DNA from: Gordius sp. MW1
Lineage: Eukaryota; Nematomorpha; Gordioida; Gordea; Gordiidae
DNA: 64,000 nucleotides
Assembly: GCA_964036665.1 (NCBI GenBank)
Contig: OZ038526.1
Coordinates: 7,068,001 to 7,132,000 of the forward strand
Reading direction: 5' to 3'
The position numbers and the translations under genes were made by a program. A model generated the notes under the pieces. The model was not told the DNA's origin. It was given only the letters and a program-made list of their open reading frames with translations, and did not search any database. Positions 11,301 through 24,100 of the stretch are shown here, one piece after another. The stretch's first letter is position 1. Each line of letters opens with the position of its first letter.

Positions 11301-11748
11301 TTACATTTGTTTACATATAGATATCCGATTTAATTTGTATAGGACACACATAGATGCGTCGACTTTAGATGCCTTTTTGAATATACGATGTAACAAATAA
11401 TGAAATCATGTAAAAGCTTAAGTTATTAAGCTGGCTAATGAAAACTTTTAATAATTGTGGCCTGATGGAATATGCCTTAAAAATAAATGCTAAGATAAAA
11501 TGCGAAAGACTAGAACCAATTAGCTGAAAATTTATATAAGATTTATTCAAAATTTATCAAAGAGATCATAAATCTATGCCATGAAAGGTAGTGTAAATAG
11601 AAAATATTAATATTTGATGCGAAAAGACTAAGAGCCGCCAAATAAATTAAATAAATTCAAACTAATATAATTAAATTATTATTCATCCTACTCCTATAAT
11701 AATAAAATTAATAATTGACCTGAAAAATAAGCAAAAAATGACTTTGAT
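8355..11748. other. Long intergenic stretch without supported genes
   Basis: AT-rich sequence broken by islands of GGCCCG-type repeats at about 8790-8935, 9590-9790 and 10640-10705. These resemble hAT sub-terminal arrays (CCCGGCCCG, GCATGCAGACCTATAG), but I could not pair ends or find target duplications. The frame at 10845-11033 has no recognisable homology. Confidence 0.5.
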
Positions 11749-13000
11749 CAGTGGCGTAGCTAGAGGGGGGCCCAGGGGGCCCGGGCCCCCCCAAGAGCAA
11801 AAACGGGGCCCCATGGGCCCCCCCAAGGGAAAAATCTTGGGCCCCCGGGCCCCTTCCGCCATTATTTTTTTTATCTTAATTAAGAAACAATATAAAGATT
11901 ATTATTATTGTTTCTGAATAAAAGTTTTAATTAATATATTACAAATAAAAATAAAGATGCTCTAGTTTCAGATGTCCACCATGAGGGACTAAAGAATATG
12001 CAAGAGTTGTTAAATTACTAAGCATAAAACCATTGAACTGCCTTGTGCAGTGAGATGGACAAGTAAATTAAAATCGATGATGGGACTTTTGCATAATTAT
12101 TCTGCAATAACTAATTATCTTAAAAATTTAGAAAGGACAAAAGACATGGCTAGCCAATGGGATTTTACATAACCTTTTTGTCTTTTGATATAATTCTAAA
12201 TTTAATAATATTTCAATATATTTTTGAAATTGTTCAAAAAGTTCAGAACGAGTTTCAAAGCCCAACTATTTATTTAATAAATGCAATTACAACGGTTAAT
12301 AGCCTAATATTAACTTTAAATGATATTAGAAATGAGGACCACTATCAAATTCTTTATAATAAGGCAAAAGATTTAGCTGGAATTTTTGATTTATTACCTT
12401 CTTAACGTATTAAAAAACAAAAAAGTATGACACATTTTACTTTTTTGAATTTACTAATTCATTAATTGATTTCAAAATTGATTTATATTATTCAATCATC
12501 GATAGAGTAATAGCAGAATAAACATAAGATTTTCGGAAATTATTTGTAATTTATATAACTCCTTAGAAGGTTTAAACCCTTCATCCCCCTTTTTTGCGAT
12601 AAATCTCTTTTCTCAAAAATAATTAACCATTATGAATTAAAACATAAAAATGGCAAGAATTTTTGTAACACATTATAACTCTTTATCTTCAAATAAAATA
12701 AAATGCAATGATATTTTTCACTTATTAAAATTTTGCCCCCAATAGTGTTTCCAAATTTTATCATTTTGATTAAAATAATTTTAACTATCCCAATAACTTC
12801 ATGTTCATGCGAAAGATCGTTCTCATTGCTAAAACGGATTAAAATTTAGGTTATCTTCCTAAGCTTTATTGAGCTTAGAACATGACTTTATAAATGTTAT
12901 TCCCTCGGATGGTATTATAAATTCGTTTGCAACATCGAGTAAAAGGCGTAATGAACTACTATTAAAAGACTAATTTTAATACTTAATGAAAAATTATCTG
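11749..13000 (+). mobile_element. hAT (ZMYM/TTF-finger type) relic
   Basis: It starts with CAGTGGCGTAGCTAG followed by GGGCCC-rich sequence, a common hAT end in animals. Broken transposase blocks follow on the same strand to about 12970. The matching right end was not found, so the right limit is an estimate. Confidence 0.6.
12030..12970 (+). pseudogene. hAT transposase relic, ZMYM-like
   Basis: Broken frames give RWTSKLKSMMGLLHNYSA (near 12050), a longer clean frame at 12157-12402 with LSFDIILNLIIFQYIFEIVQ and YLINAITTVNSLI, and ITSCSCERSFSLLKRIK near 12790-12840. The last corresponds to the conserved hAT C-terminal motif (S-C-ERSFS-LKRIK) of transposases with TTF/ZMYM-type fingers. Stops and frameshifts separate the parts, so no product is expected. 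Family assignment rests on motif memory rather than alignment. Confidence 0.6.
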
Positions 13001-13740
13001 GGCTTTCAACTTGTTTAAAACTTTTTAACACTTTCAAAATATATTATAATATTATTAAATTTACGAAAATTTCATCCTGGTTTCAATTTTATTGTCCATC
13101 TCACATGCTTATTGAACATATCTTGCATATTTTTATGTACAACATGCACGTATAAAGCCAATAGTTTTCCAAAAAATTGTTAATTTTTTCCTTTATTAGT
13201 GATATCCCATCATAAGTTTGACAAATTAATATTAATAACCAATTGCTGAATTTTATACAATTGTTAACGCATCAAAACTTTCAAGGGATAAAAATCCTAA
13301 AAAAATTCATTATGTTTGTCAGACGCTAAGTTGTTCTGTGCATCTCACATCTCTAATTTAATCTAAAATTATCAAATAAAATTTTGATTCACTTAATTGT
13401 GACAGAATATTTTTAAGGTTCATTTAGCCGTTGAATTTATTAGTTCGTTTTAATTTATAGGTGATAAATATATCTATAATATCATGGGGAATAACTTCTA
13501 AATACTTGAACGAATTCTAATTTCATAATTATTTTTTTAAATTTTATGTCATAATTACGCTTTTGAGGATCACATTAAAAAGGCTTTTAAATGTTCTCAT
13601 TGTTCTCCTGATATAATGCTGACTGAAAATGCTGCCAATATTGCATATGTAAAATTAAAATTTGTTATATATAAGGCCAAGATTTTTGGGGTTGTGGCAG
13701 TAATTTTTATAAAAACTTTGTTATATCGTTTTTTAACTAT
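13001..13740. other. AT-rich flank, no gene
   Basis: Mostly A/T sequence between the hAT relic and the RTE LINE. Nothing is recognisable. Confidence 0.4.
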
Positions 13741-15527
13741 TTGCATTCTTCTTCTTCTTTATCGTGTTGAAAGTCCCACAGAAGTGGGGTAAGTTTTCAG
13801 CAGCCTCTTCCATCTGAGTCGCGTAAATGCCATGCCAATTTCCATCTGTTTGACGTCCATATCCTTTTCGACCAGTCGTTTCCAGGTGGCACGTGGTCTG
13901 CCTCTTCCTCTTCTTCCAGGCACGTCCATCTCCAGCGTTCGCCGTGTGACATCGTCTTCGTCTCTTCGTAATACATGGCCGTACCACCGCAGTCGATTTT
14001 CTCTTAAGAAGTCCTTCTTCGCTTGTATACCCATCTTTGTCATCAAGGATTCGTTCGTCATGCGATCCAGCTTGGTGTAGCCTAAGCTCCATCGCACCAT
14101 TCTCATTTCCGTGACTTGCAAGAGTTTCTCCTCCGCGGTGGTTACAGCCCATGTTTCGCTCCCGTAAAGCAAGACCGGTCGCACGATGGTTTTGTACGCC
14201 TTGCTTTTCAACCAAATTGGTATCTTTTTGTCACACATGACACCGGAGATGCTGCGCCACTTGAGCCATGCTTTCTTGATCCGAGAATGGACTTCGGCAA
14301 TACATCCTCCCTCTTGATGCAATAGCGAGCCAAGATATGTGAACTTATCAACCTCCGTGTACATTGGACCGTCATTTTTGTGCATTTGCAGACTACCGCC
14401 CATCGTTTGCATGTAAACCGTTTTCTTCTCGCTGACCTTTAACCCGAATTCCGAAAAACGTTCTGACCATTTTTTCGCCTGATGAAAAACCCCTTCTCTT
14501 GTTTCATCGCATAGGACAATATCATCGACATATAGCATAGTCCAAGGGGCTGGCTTGTGCAAGTCCTTTGTTATCCATAATTAGATTAAACAAGAATGGG
14601 CTTAACGCTGACCCTTGATGTAGTCCAATCATTATTCGGAAGGGTTTCGTTTCTCCTACGGTAGTCCTAACAGATGCAACCGCGCCATTATACATTTCTT
14701 TGATAAGTCGAACATATCCTTCGGGTATATTTCTGGTTCTAAGGGACCACCATATTAAGTCTCTCGGAACCGTATCGTAGGCCTTTTCTAAATCGATTCA
14801 GACCATGTGTAAGTTCTTTTTTTTGTCGCCATATTTTTCCATCGTCTGCTTCAACGTAAAGATTGGGTCCATCGTTGATTTACCGGCCACGAATCCAAAC
14901 TGATTGGGCGAGAGACCAACTTCGTCATTGAGCCTTTTCACTAGCACCCTTTCTAGTAGTTTTAGTGGGTGGCAGGTCAACTTGATACCTCTAAAGTTGC
15001 CACATTCCTGCGCGTCTCCTTTGCCTTTGTATATGGGTATGATCGTACTCTCCCTCCATTGGTCAGGGATACGACTCTCATACAGCATAGCGTTAAATAG
15101 CCTGTCATTATGTCGATTCCTTCTCCTTTGTACCCAAGCCAAGCTTCGATCGGTAAATCATCGGGACCTAGCGCTTTCCCTTTCCGCATCTTTTTTAGTT
15201 GCGCTCCTACTTCATAAGCCTGCAATGGTAAAACCAAGTTCGAATTCGGTTCCACCCTCTCTAGCGGTCTTCTATCATTCGTTTTGTTCATCATATTTTG
15301 GAAATAATCTTTCCATCTTTTGATGACTTCCTTCGGTTTGCACAACGTTCGTCCCTCTTCGCTTTTAATGACTTTCAGTGTCCCGACATCTCGACTTTTT
15401 TTCTCCCTAATCTTTGCGAGTTTATACATGACTATGTCGCCGCCCTTGGTATCGAGATTGTTTGCCATCTCGGTGTAAGCCTCGTTCTTCGCTATCGCAA
15501 CCGCTATCTTAGCTTTGCGTTTCGCTT
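13741..15527 (-). mobile_element. RTE-type LINE, 5'-truncated
   Basis: On the minus strand it runs from the linker before the reverse transcriptase to the 3' end, which is GATAAAGAAGAAGAAGAATG. A very short 3' tail of this kind, after a C-terminal RLRWYGHV...GRRGRGRPR block, is characteristic of RTE-clade LINEs. The endonuclease half is missing: homology begins near 15527. One stop and two frameshifts interrupt the coding region, so this is a dead but relatively young copy. Confidence 0.88.
13759..15470 (-). pseudogene. RTE reverse transcriptase
   Basis: Blocks in order are KVIKSEEGRTL and KEVIKRWKDYFQNMMN (15.3-15.4 kb), KMRKGKALGPDDLPIEAW, IPDQWRESTIIPIYKGKG, NFRGIKLTCHPLKLLERV, LSPNQFGFVAGKST, IDLEKAYDTVPRDLIW, GLHQGSALSPFLFNL, MLYVDDIVLCDETREGV, and the C-terminal LRWYGHVLRRDEDDVTRR with GRRGRGRPRATWKR. 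The catalytic YVDD and the Asp of DLEKAYD are present. A TGA replaces one codon just before IDLEKAYD (near 14800), and frames change near 14560 and 15100. The most 3' frame (14562-13759, 267 codons) is intact. Confidence 0.85.
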
Positions 15528-15769
15528 ATTATTTTTTAAAATGTCAACGATTTCTTGTCAATATCCCCGTTCCACTTTTACCCTTACAATTCATTTATAC
15601 AAAACTTATACCATGTGAAATTTTCTATATTGTTTTAACTACATCACTTTGTTTTATTTATGAATAAACATGAGGGGGCATATTAATGTGATGTTAATAG
15701 AAAAAATACACAAAGTAGTAGCGGAATTTTAAGTTTGTCCAACTTTTATGAGGGGAAATTTTTTTAATT

Positions 15770-15945
15770 GCATTTGACCCATGGTCGTATTTAGGTTTTG
15801 GATTGGGGGGGGGGCGCGAAACATAAATATTTTGTATTCTTAAAGGTGTGCGTAGGAAATTTTTTTGTCCCCCCCCCCCCCTATTTGACCAGCTCAGCCC
15901 CCCCCCCCCCCCCAAGGCAAAAAGGCTAGCTACGCCACTGGATGA
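15770..15945. repeat. Poly-G/poly-C short element with TAGCTACGCCACTG end
   Basis: It starts near CATGGTCGTATTTAGG with a G run and ends with long C runs and GGCTAGCTACGCCACTG, the end shared with hAT-type repeats at 62222 and (inverted) at 11749 and 41106. Confidence 0.6.
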
Positions 15946-17195
15946 AACCCATGTTTCAGTTAGCAAATATACAGGTTTATTTGTCTTTTATGACTCATTA
16001 TTTTAGTACTTTCTTTTAAATCTCAACAATGTACTTATGCCACAAAAACTTATTCATAAATATAGAAGGACTCAACAAAGCAAGTTTTGCATAGGCAAAT
16101 AAATAATTTTAAATCTAGATTTAATTAGGACCCTAAAGGTTGCTGAATAAAATGTGTGGGATGTGATGAACACTATTATAAATGGTAACCTATGTTGAAA
16201 TATCATTAATATGTTTTAGATAAAGAAAACATACCAGCAACTGTCAATATGAAATCAACAAATATATTTCCTAATATATATGACAATTACTTATATATGA
16301 ATATAGAAAAAAATAAAATAGTCTTTCTACATTTATTAGTTAATATTGAATCTTACAGCCCTGTTGATGTTTTATAATTTTTTACAAACATTAGTCACAC
16401 TTCACCATAAAAAAATTGAGTATTTTCTTTATCTCAGCCCTTATTTTGTATTATCCATGAGCATAGGTTTTTGATTGGGGGGGGGGGCAAAACATATTTT
16501 TTTTTATTTTCTAAGGGTTTTTGTATTGAATCTTTTTTTTGTCATTGGCACATGGTATTATCTATTAAGTATTTTAGCTAGTATCTAGAGTATATATAAA
16601 AAGTAGCATAAGTATGCCTATCTATATAACATACATCACATTAAGGTTTGCTATCAAATATTAAGAATTAATAAGGCCTATTGAAATGACCTACATCATA
16701 TTTTAGATTGCAATTTATTAAAATTTTTTTTATCAAACTTGCATCAAAAAATTTGAGATATGATAAATGTTTTATACCTAAGCAAATGAATAGTTTTATG
16801 GTTACCATTTTAAATATTTATTTGACCTTGCTGAATCTTTCATGATTTTAATTTAAAACCATAGACTACATATATCAACAATTTATACACCCATGTTATC
16901 TAGCAAAAATATTTTTCTCATATTTTTTTAAATATTCATATAAATATAAACCCATTTAAATCCATGCTTTTGTATTCTTTTTATTATCCTTTCCTAGCTA
17001 TTATGTTTACTTAGTGAATTTATCATTTATAAAAATTATTTTATATAAAAATAGATTATTTGGTATATCAATCTAAGTGAGCACACACATTTATAGTTTT
17101 AAGGCCATAGTTAAATTATAATATATTTATACTGTGCTTTTATATAAGTTAAAATATATTAGCAATTTGCAATTTTTATTGATGTGTAAATATTT
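15946..17195. other. AT-rich stretch, no gene
   Basis: One further GGTTTTTGATTGGGG/poly-G remnant lies near 16470. No coding or structural feature is supported. Confidence 0.45.
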
Positions 17196-17499
17196 CTAGA
17201 CATAGTTATAGCAATTCATATAATTTATTAAAAGCCATTATTTATAGATTAATTATACCCTATTGTATATTACTAATTATATTTAAAGTATATAAGTACT
17301 AGACATAGTTATAGCAATTTATATAATTTATCAAAAGCTCTTATTTTAATAGATTAATTAGACCCTATTGTATATTACTAATTATATTTATAGTCTATAA
17401 CTACTAGACATAGTTATAGCAATTCATATAATTTATCAAAAGCTATTATTTTAATAGATTAATTATACCCTATTATATGTTACTAATTATATTTAAATT
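17196..17499. repeat. Three-copy tandem repeat, about 104-bp unit
   Basis: Units start at 17196, 17299 and 17404, each beginning CTAGACATAGTTATAGCAAT and ending near TACTAATTATATTTA. They differ by a few substitutions and small indels. The array abuts the TIR element that starts at about 17500. Confidence 0.85.
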
Positions 17500-19023
17500 G
17501 GTTCCCCCGCATAATCCCGAAAACGCAGAATCCCGAATTGCGAAACTACGTTTTTCCGCCATTTTCACATATGGAAAATTTGGAAAACTCTTTAACTATT
17601 GCAAATCAAGATAACAAAGAGAATATAAGTAAGCTTTATTATGCAAGTATACACATATTGTTATAGGTTTAAAAAAAAAATGATATAGTCACTTTCAAAA
17701 AGTTTGACTATATCAAGATCAGAGCAGGTAAGATGGGACAAGTATACTGTAATTGCAGGCACTACAGTATATGTAAATGCCCAGGAAGAGCTGCCCATAG
17801 ATATAATAATTTGCTGATAACATCAGAACATTCCCAAAATTGTATGCAAAAACAAAATCTCCAAAGTAAGAAACTTAAAAGTTTTTTATAGAAATTTAGC
17901 TTTGAATGAAAAAACAAAGTGTTATGGTTATAGAAAATATCATAGAAAATCAAGAAAGTAAGATATGTCTAACCCTAACCCTAAGGTGCAATTTTATTAA
18001 ACTCAGTGGATGATATATAATACCAAGTAATGTCACGTGATTTATCATAGACATTAACTGTTAGTTACTATTAACTATTAAATTTATTGTAAATAGATTC
18101 TAACAATAATGATGCGTAGATGCATGACCAAACATGAATTAAGTATCAAATATATGAAACAGATCAGAAAAGAAGAAAATGAGAAAATTTGGACTTAAAG
18201 CTTGATTACATTTATTTATTACATCCAATAAAGATAATATCAATTGTATTAGTTCTAATTAAGTCTATATACATAATCTAAATATATGTTTAAATAGTTT
18301 TCTAAGCTTAAGCTTTATAAAGTTTGTCAATGATATAACAGAATTTACATTACTCTTTTTTCATATAATATAACCCTAACCCTATATAAGATTACTTATG
18401 AGATGTTAGTAATGTCACATAATTGATTATCATAGACTATTAACTGTTAGTTACTATTAACTATTAAATTTATTATAAATAGATTCTAACAATAATGATG
18501 CGTAGATGCATGACCAAACATGAATTAAGTATCAAATCTAAGAAACAGATCAGAAAAGAAGAAAATTATCCTATGAGAAAATTTGCACTTATTACATTTA
18601 TTTATTACATCCAATAAAGATAAAATCGATTGTATTGTAGTTCTAACTAAATAAACATAATCTAAATATATATTTAATATAATAGTTTTCTAAGCTTAAT
18701 GATTCCAACAACTTCAACTAATGATTTCATATTTTCTAACCTAGAAATATTTATTTTTCTTAGTAAGGTTACTTGTGAGATGTCATTCTATCATTTTTAA
18801 AATAATGATTCCAACAACTTCAACTAATGATTTCATATTTTCTAACCTAGAAATAATTTATTTTTCTTAGTAAGGTTACTTGTGAGATTTCGTTCTATCA
18901 TGATTTCATATATAAATGTTAAAATGAGACCAATTGAAAAATATCATATGGTAATTTCAAATCGTAGCCATAGCCTTATCGTAGTTTCGGGATTGTGCGG
19001 TTTCGGGAATATGCGGGGTTCCC
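17500..19023. mobile_element. Terminal-inverted-repeat element with CCCGCATAATCCCGAA ends
   Basis: The left end GGTTCCCCCGCATAATCCCG and the right end (GTAGTTTCGGGATTGTGCGG...ATGCGGGGTTCCCA) are imperfect inverted repeats over about 45 bp, up to a shared GAAACTAC. TTAA lies just outside both ends (near 17493 and 19025), which would suit piggyBac-like targeting, but in AT-rich DNA this may be chance. Inside are two long direct duplications: about 18024-18180 against 18404-18570, and about 18700-18775 against 18803-18890. No transposase is present. Confidence 0.65.
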
Positions 19024-19325
19024 ATTTAATATAAATATGAATTTTTTAATTTAAATATAAAGATTAGGTATCTTGTTTGTGTTTCATTTTTTTTCATCAG
19101 TTGTCATTATTCATCAGTTCGACCGGATTCGTTTTATCAGATCCCCGATAATATTATGTAGTTTCAATCAATTCAAGAGCTAGAATTGGGTGCAACCTTT
19201 ACAATTTATAATGAATTATTTTTACCCACCAGGATTATAAAGATCAAAATAAGGGTTTCACGTTATAAAAAATATTATCACTTTTTTGAAACTTTTCATA
19301 CCTGTTGTTATCCTATATATAATTA

Positions 19326-21160
19326 AGTGCTATGCAATTTATGGGCTCGTTTTTTGGTTGTCCGTCCGTTGTCCGTTCGTCCGTTGTCCGTTACCCTCCC
19401 TATCTATTTGCATTGGGTATATTAGGTTATCGATTTTTTAAATTAATGCATAAGAAAGAAGTGCCCCACCCCTCATCTCTATCTCCCTCGCTGTGTTATT
19501 TTTTAAATTACTCGGTGTGTTATATATATTATATAATAAACATAAATAAAAGTTGTTTACTTTTAATTGCTATGCAATTTAACTAGTTATATAATAAACA
19601 TAAATAAAAGTTGTTTACTTTTAATTGCTATGCAATTTAACTAGTTTTTTAGATAAAAGTTGTTTACTTTTAAATGCGATTTAACTAGTTATATAATAAA
19701 CATAAATAAAAGTTGTTAACTTTTTAATTGCTATGCAATTTAACTAGTTTTGGGGTTAGAATCCCGGAGTTTTTTTTGACTCTTATGATTGTTCTTGTTA
19801 CTATCATTGATAATAAGAATTTTTGGCCGTCCGCTGGCTGCTGACCAATGAAAAAAATGACCATTGGCCAAAATGTGAATCGAAATTATTATTTTCGTTT
19901 TTTTTGACTATTATGATTGTTCCTGTTTCTACCATTGCTATTATGACTTTTTGGCCGTCCGCTGGCTGCTGACCAATGTTATATAATAAACATAAATAAA
20001 AGTTGTTTACTTTTATTTGCTATGCAATTTAACTAGTTTTTGGGTTAGAATCCCGGAGTTTTTTTTGACTCTTATGATTGTTCTTGTTACTATCATTGAT
20101 AATAAGACTTTTTGGCCGTCCGTTGGCTGCTGACCAATGAAAAAAATGACCATTGGCCAAAATGTGAATCCGAGTTTATTTTTTCGTTTTTTTTTGACTA
20201 TTATGATTGTTCCTGTTACCTACCATTGCTATTATGACTTTTTGGCCGTCCGCTGGCTCCTGACCGATGGAAAAAATGACCATTGGCCAAAATGTGAATC
20301 GAAATTATTTTTTTTGTTTTTTTTTTGACTATTATGATTGTTCCTGTTCCTACCATTGCTATTATGACTTTTTGGCCGTCCGCTGACTGCTGACCAATGG
20401 AATAAAATGACCATTGGCCAAAATGTTATTCGAAAATTTTTTTTTCGTTTTTTTTGACTATTATGAATTTATATCCACTTTTACCGTGTCCTGGCTGCTG
20501 ACCAATGGAAAAAAATGACCATTGGCCAAAATGTGATTCGAAAATTTTTTTTTCGTTTTTTTTACTCTTATGAATTTATATCCACTTTTACCGTGTGCTG
20601 GCTGCTGACCAATGGAAAAAAATGACCATTGGCCAAAGTGAGCATCAAAATTTTTTTTTCCGTTTTTTTGGCTATAATTGACTTATAGAGTATCTGTTGG
20701 TACTGACCAATAGAGAAAAAGTGACCATTGGCCAAATTCTTGATTTTTTTAATTAAAAATTGTTCAAATTCAACAAAAAATTTCTCCCAACAATTCTGCA
20801 AATTCTTAACATTGTGTTGTTTTATAATATAATGTTTGTTAGACCCATAATCACTAAAGGCCATAAAAACTAATGTAATACGCAACTAGATGCAAACACT
20901 AAATCTAACCCTAACCCTTGCCTATATTACATTTTGCCTTTATTGCATTTTGCCTATAATGAAAAATTTGTATAAATAATTAATTAATCATTAGTCATTT
21001 AATACCCCCCTATAGGCATTCTCGCCCCTTCCCACCTTTCTCGCCCATAAATTGCATAGCAAATATGATACATTTATACGAAGTACAGATGAGTCGTCCC
21101 CCCTTCCCTTCCCCTCTTCCCTTCCCTTCTCCCCCTTCCCACGAGGGCCGAAGGCCCGAG
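19326..21160 (+). mobile_element. Helentron-like non-autonomous element, copy 1
   Basis: It starts with TGCTATGCAATTTATGGGC, followed by a TCCG/GTCC tract (about 19359-19395), repeated AATTGCTATGCAATTTAAC blocks with B-box-like GGGTTAGAATCCCGG, then about eight tandem core units (19800-20740). Each core holds GACCAATGG...GACCATTGGCC. A conserved 230-bp segment, the inverted CGCCCATAAATTGCATAGCA (about 21040) and a terminal hairpin GGGCCGAAGGCCC (about 21146-21158) follow. The layout, with one terminal and one sub-terminal inverted repeat, matches Helentron-derived elements; no helicase ORF is present. Confidence 0.7.
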
Positions 21161-24100
21161 TTTTTTTTATTACTTTCAATTAATTCAAGAAGCCAGATTT
21201 GGGTGCAATGTTTAATATCTACTTGTACATGAAAATTTATAAAATCTGGAACAAATTTTATATTGTTAGCTTTATACAATAAAACATTTATTATTATTGT
21301 TTTAATATTTTATAAGACTTTGTATGCATTATGATTGATTGACAATCTTTTAAAGATTGGTTATACTTTTAAAAAGTTAATTTAGATTCTGTTGTCTAAC
21401 ATTAAGTGTATTAAAAATTTTATTATTAATTTAGGTAATCAAAATTCATTTAGTTAGTTTGAGGATTTTATATTTTTAATGCTAAGCAATTTAATACTCT
21501 AAAAAATTATAAATTAATTTACTTTTCATACTAATGTGTGTTCATAAAAACTCAATATAACTTTCTTTTCAATCTACAACAAATTAAATTTGATACCTTA
21601 TTTTATATGTTCTTATTATTACAAAGAGATTTAGTAAGCAATATATAATTAAATTTTTAATGATAATGTTTTTTATTTTTTTGTAAATTAAAGTGTAGGA
21701 GTTAAAAATATTCCCTACTTTCACTTGTTTTTTTAATGTTCATGGATGTGTTTAGCAAATCTATTTTAATGAATATTATCTTTCATTACTGATGATTTAA
21801 GTTTAAATCACTTATTAAAATATTAGTATACAAATCATTTGCCTTTTATAATTAAAATCAGTAAGAAACTTAAGAGTTATCTAAAAATCTCCTGCACTTT
21901 TACAGTTCCACTGAAATTAAAGCTGTTACATTTAAAAAAGGAAATAGATTGAGTAAGTTGTTACTTAATAAGTATTTATAAAACAAGAAATAAATTTAAT
22001 TTATATTTCAGAAATTAAATCATACACTTGTAAATACATGTATATGGATATTTGCAATTACAAATATGGGATGTGGGGTGACTAAAAGGTGAGGCTGGAG
22101 TTGGGAGAGGCTTAGGATTTATGGGAGGAACATGTTTCCTATTTCCATCTGAGTTTAGATAAGTGAACTGTTGGCAAATGCATTGATACGGTTATAGTGT
22201 AGCATTAAAATTCGGTATTATGCGCTTTCGGGATTTAGCCTAGGAACCGACTAATGAATCCATGGTTAATCCACACACTGCAGAGAGGATCATGCCAAGT
22301 ATACGAATTAGCCTTGTTTAAGGTGTGCACAAACCTTCAGTCCGTATAAAAATTTGTCCATTTGTCGAAAATTTGTCGACCTATAAGCGCTATGATTACC
22401 ATCTACACTTTTTGTAAATTTAGCAATAGACAGAATAAAGTAAAAATTGACAATTCGTCTTAAAGCATAGATCAATATGAAATTTGTTGAGACAGCCAAA
22501 AAGATAAGAGATCTAATGGCCTAGAGGCTTATCAAAAATAAAAATAATCATAATCAGAAATATTTTTTCATAAGGCAATAGAGACGAGTGAATTCGACAA
22601 TTAGAGAACAACTTCTTTTTATTCGTGTTACCAATCGAGCCTTTTTAAAAACGTATTATGATGATATTAACACAAAACTACTATGTAAAATTGAATTTGA
22701 ATCGGATTACTTAAGTTCTAAAATATATGGTAGAAAATGTTTTTGAACACGAAATTTATGTGCAGGGGGCCTAGTAACTTATTGAAGACCTCGTCATGGG
22801 CACATCTACAAAATCGTCACGGAAGGCGAAATTAAAGATGACTGCTGTCTATTTATCAAAATGATAAAAATGACACGAATAAAAGGACAAATAAATTTCC
22901 ATAATAAAGGGTCATTTTTAAACATTATAGGACCCAACCTTGTAACAATATTTTGACCATAAATAATGTCATTAAGATTCATCATGATCTTATATGTATA
23001 AGTTAAGGTATCAAATAAGGGCATTGGATTATTTATGCTTCTTTAAGCTATGTTTGATGATATTTAATTTTCTTTTATACGTAATATAATTTATAATAAT
23101 TCAAAAACATGGGATAATTTTTAAAGTATTAAAACGGAAAATGGAATATAAGAAAATGTTAAAAAATAGCTAAATTTAGCTCTTTGCTGGTTCAAAAAAC
23201 GAAATAAAAAATCATCATTATTATGTAATCTGTTTTTATAAATTTTCTAAATTATTTCTGAACTATAAAATTAAGGTTAGTGTGTAATCATTGGGTAAAT
23301 GTTCGTAATTTTTTGGAATAATAATTAAATGTTTTGCTATATATTGTAAGGCTAAGTAAAACACTTTTGACTTTCTCGATTGTGCAAAAATTGTTTTTAA
23401 CGGTTTTTCGGGGACATGATAAATTATGGACGGATTTATAAACAATATATCAACATTAATACTAAACGCTTACGGTGTTTGAAAACTAGTTAGGAGTTTA
23501 TTTATAGCTGCATAATTGCATTTAATTATAGGTGTCACCAATAATAAATAAAAATAAATGCTCATTTATTAATGTAATTCACATAAAAGTATATTATATA
23601 AAAGCAACATCCCCTAAATAAACATCCTACATAAGTCTAGTTAGTGCCCTAGTTTAGTAAAATGACTTATAATTAACGCAGCAAAACATGATTATCCGTT
23701 GAATCAATAAAGACTGGCAATATACGTAAAATGAAAATATATACACGGTTTTTAGCCTTCAAGAAGATAATTGATGGGAGTTAGTTACTTTTGTCATTGA
23801 TGGTTACATATTAGATTATTATTAACACAATTGCGAATTATGGAGACGACTTTAAACAATATAATTACAACGAAAGTTTTATCATATATTTATGATAATC
23901 AGGAGTATAATCAAGGATTGGTTTTTCGGAAATGTTGTACATCAATGAGTATACGCACACACACAAACGTTTGATTTTAATAATTATATGATGTCATGTC
24001 AGGTACATTTGTCATTTTGATATCTATGATTTTACCCTAATAATAGTGAAAGTTTTTTATGTAGATTCAAGAAGGATTAAGTTTTACTATAAGACCAATT

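Noticed and set aside
13733-14215. 160-codon frame overlapping the RTE 3' end
   Set aside because: It is a shifted-frame shadow of the intact RTE C-terminal frame on the same strand.
17960-18380. Telomere-like CCCTAACCCTAA repeats
   Set aside because: Only two units each (near 17970, 18365 and 20905), embedded in interspersed repeats; too short to indicate a telomere or interstitial telomeric array.
19800-20740. CRISPR-like array
   Set aside because: Units are tandem copies without unique spacers and lie in a eukaryotic transposable element.
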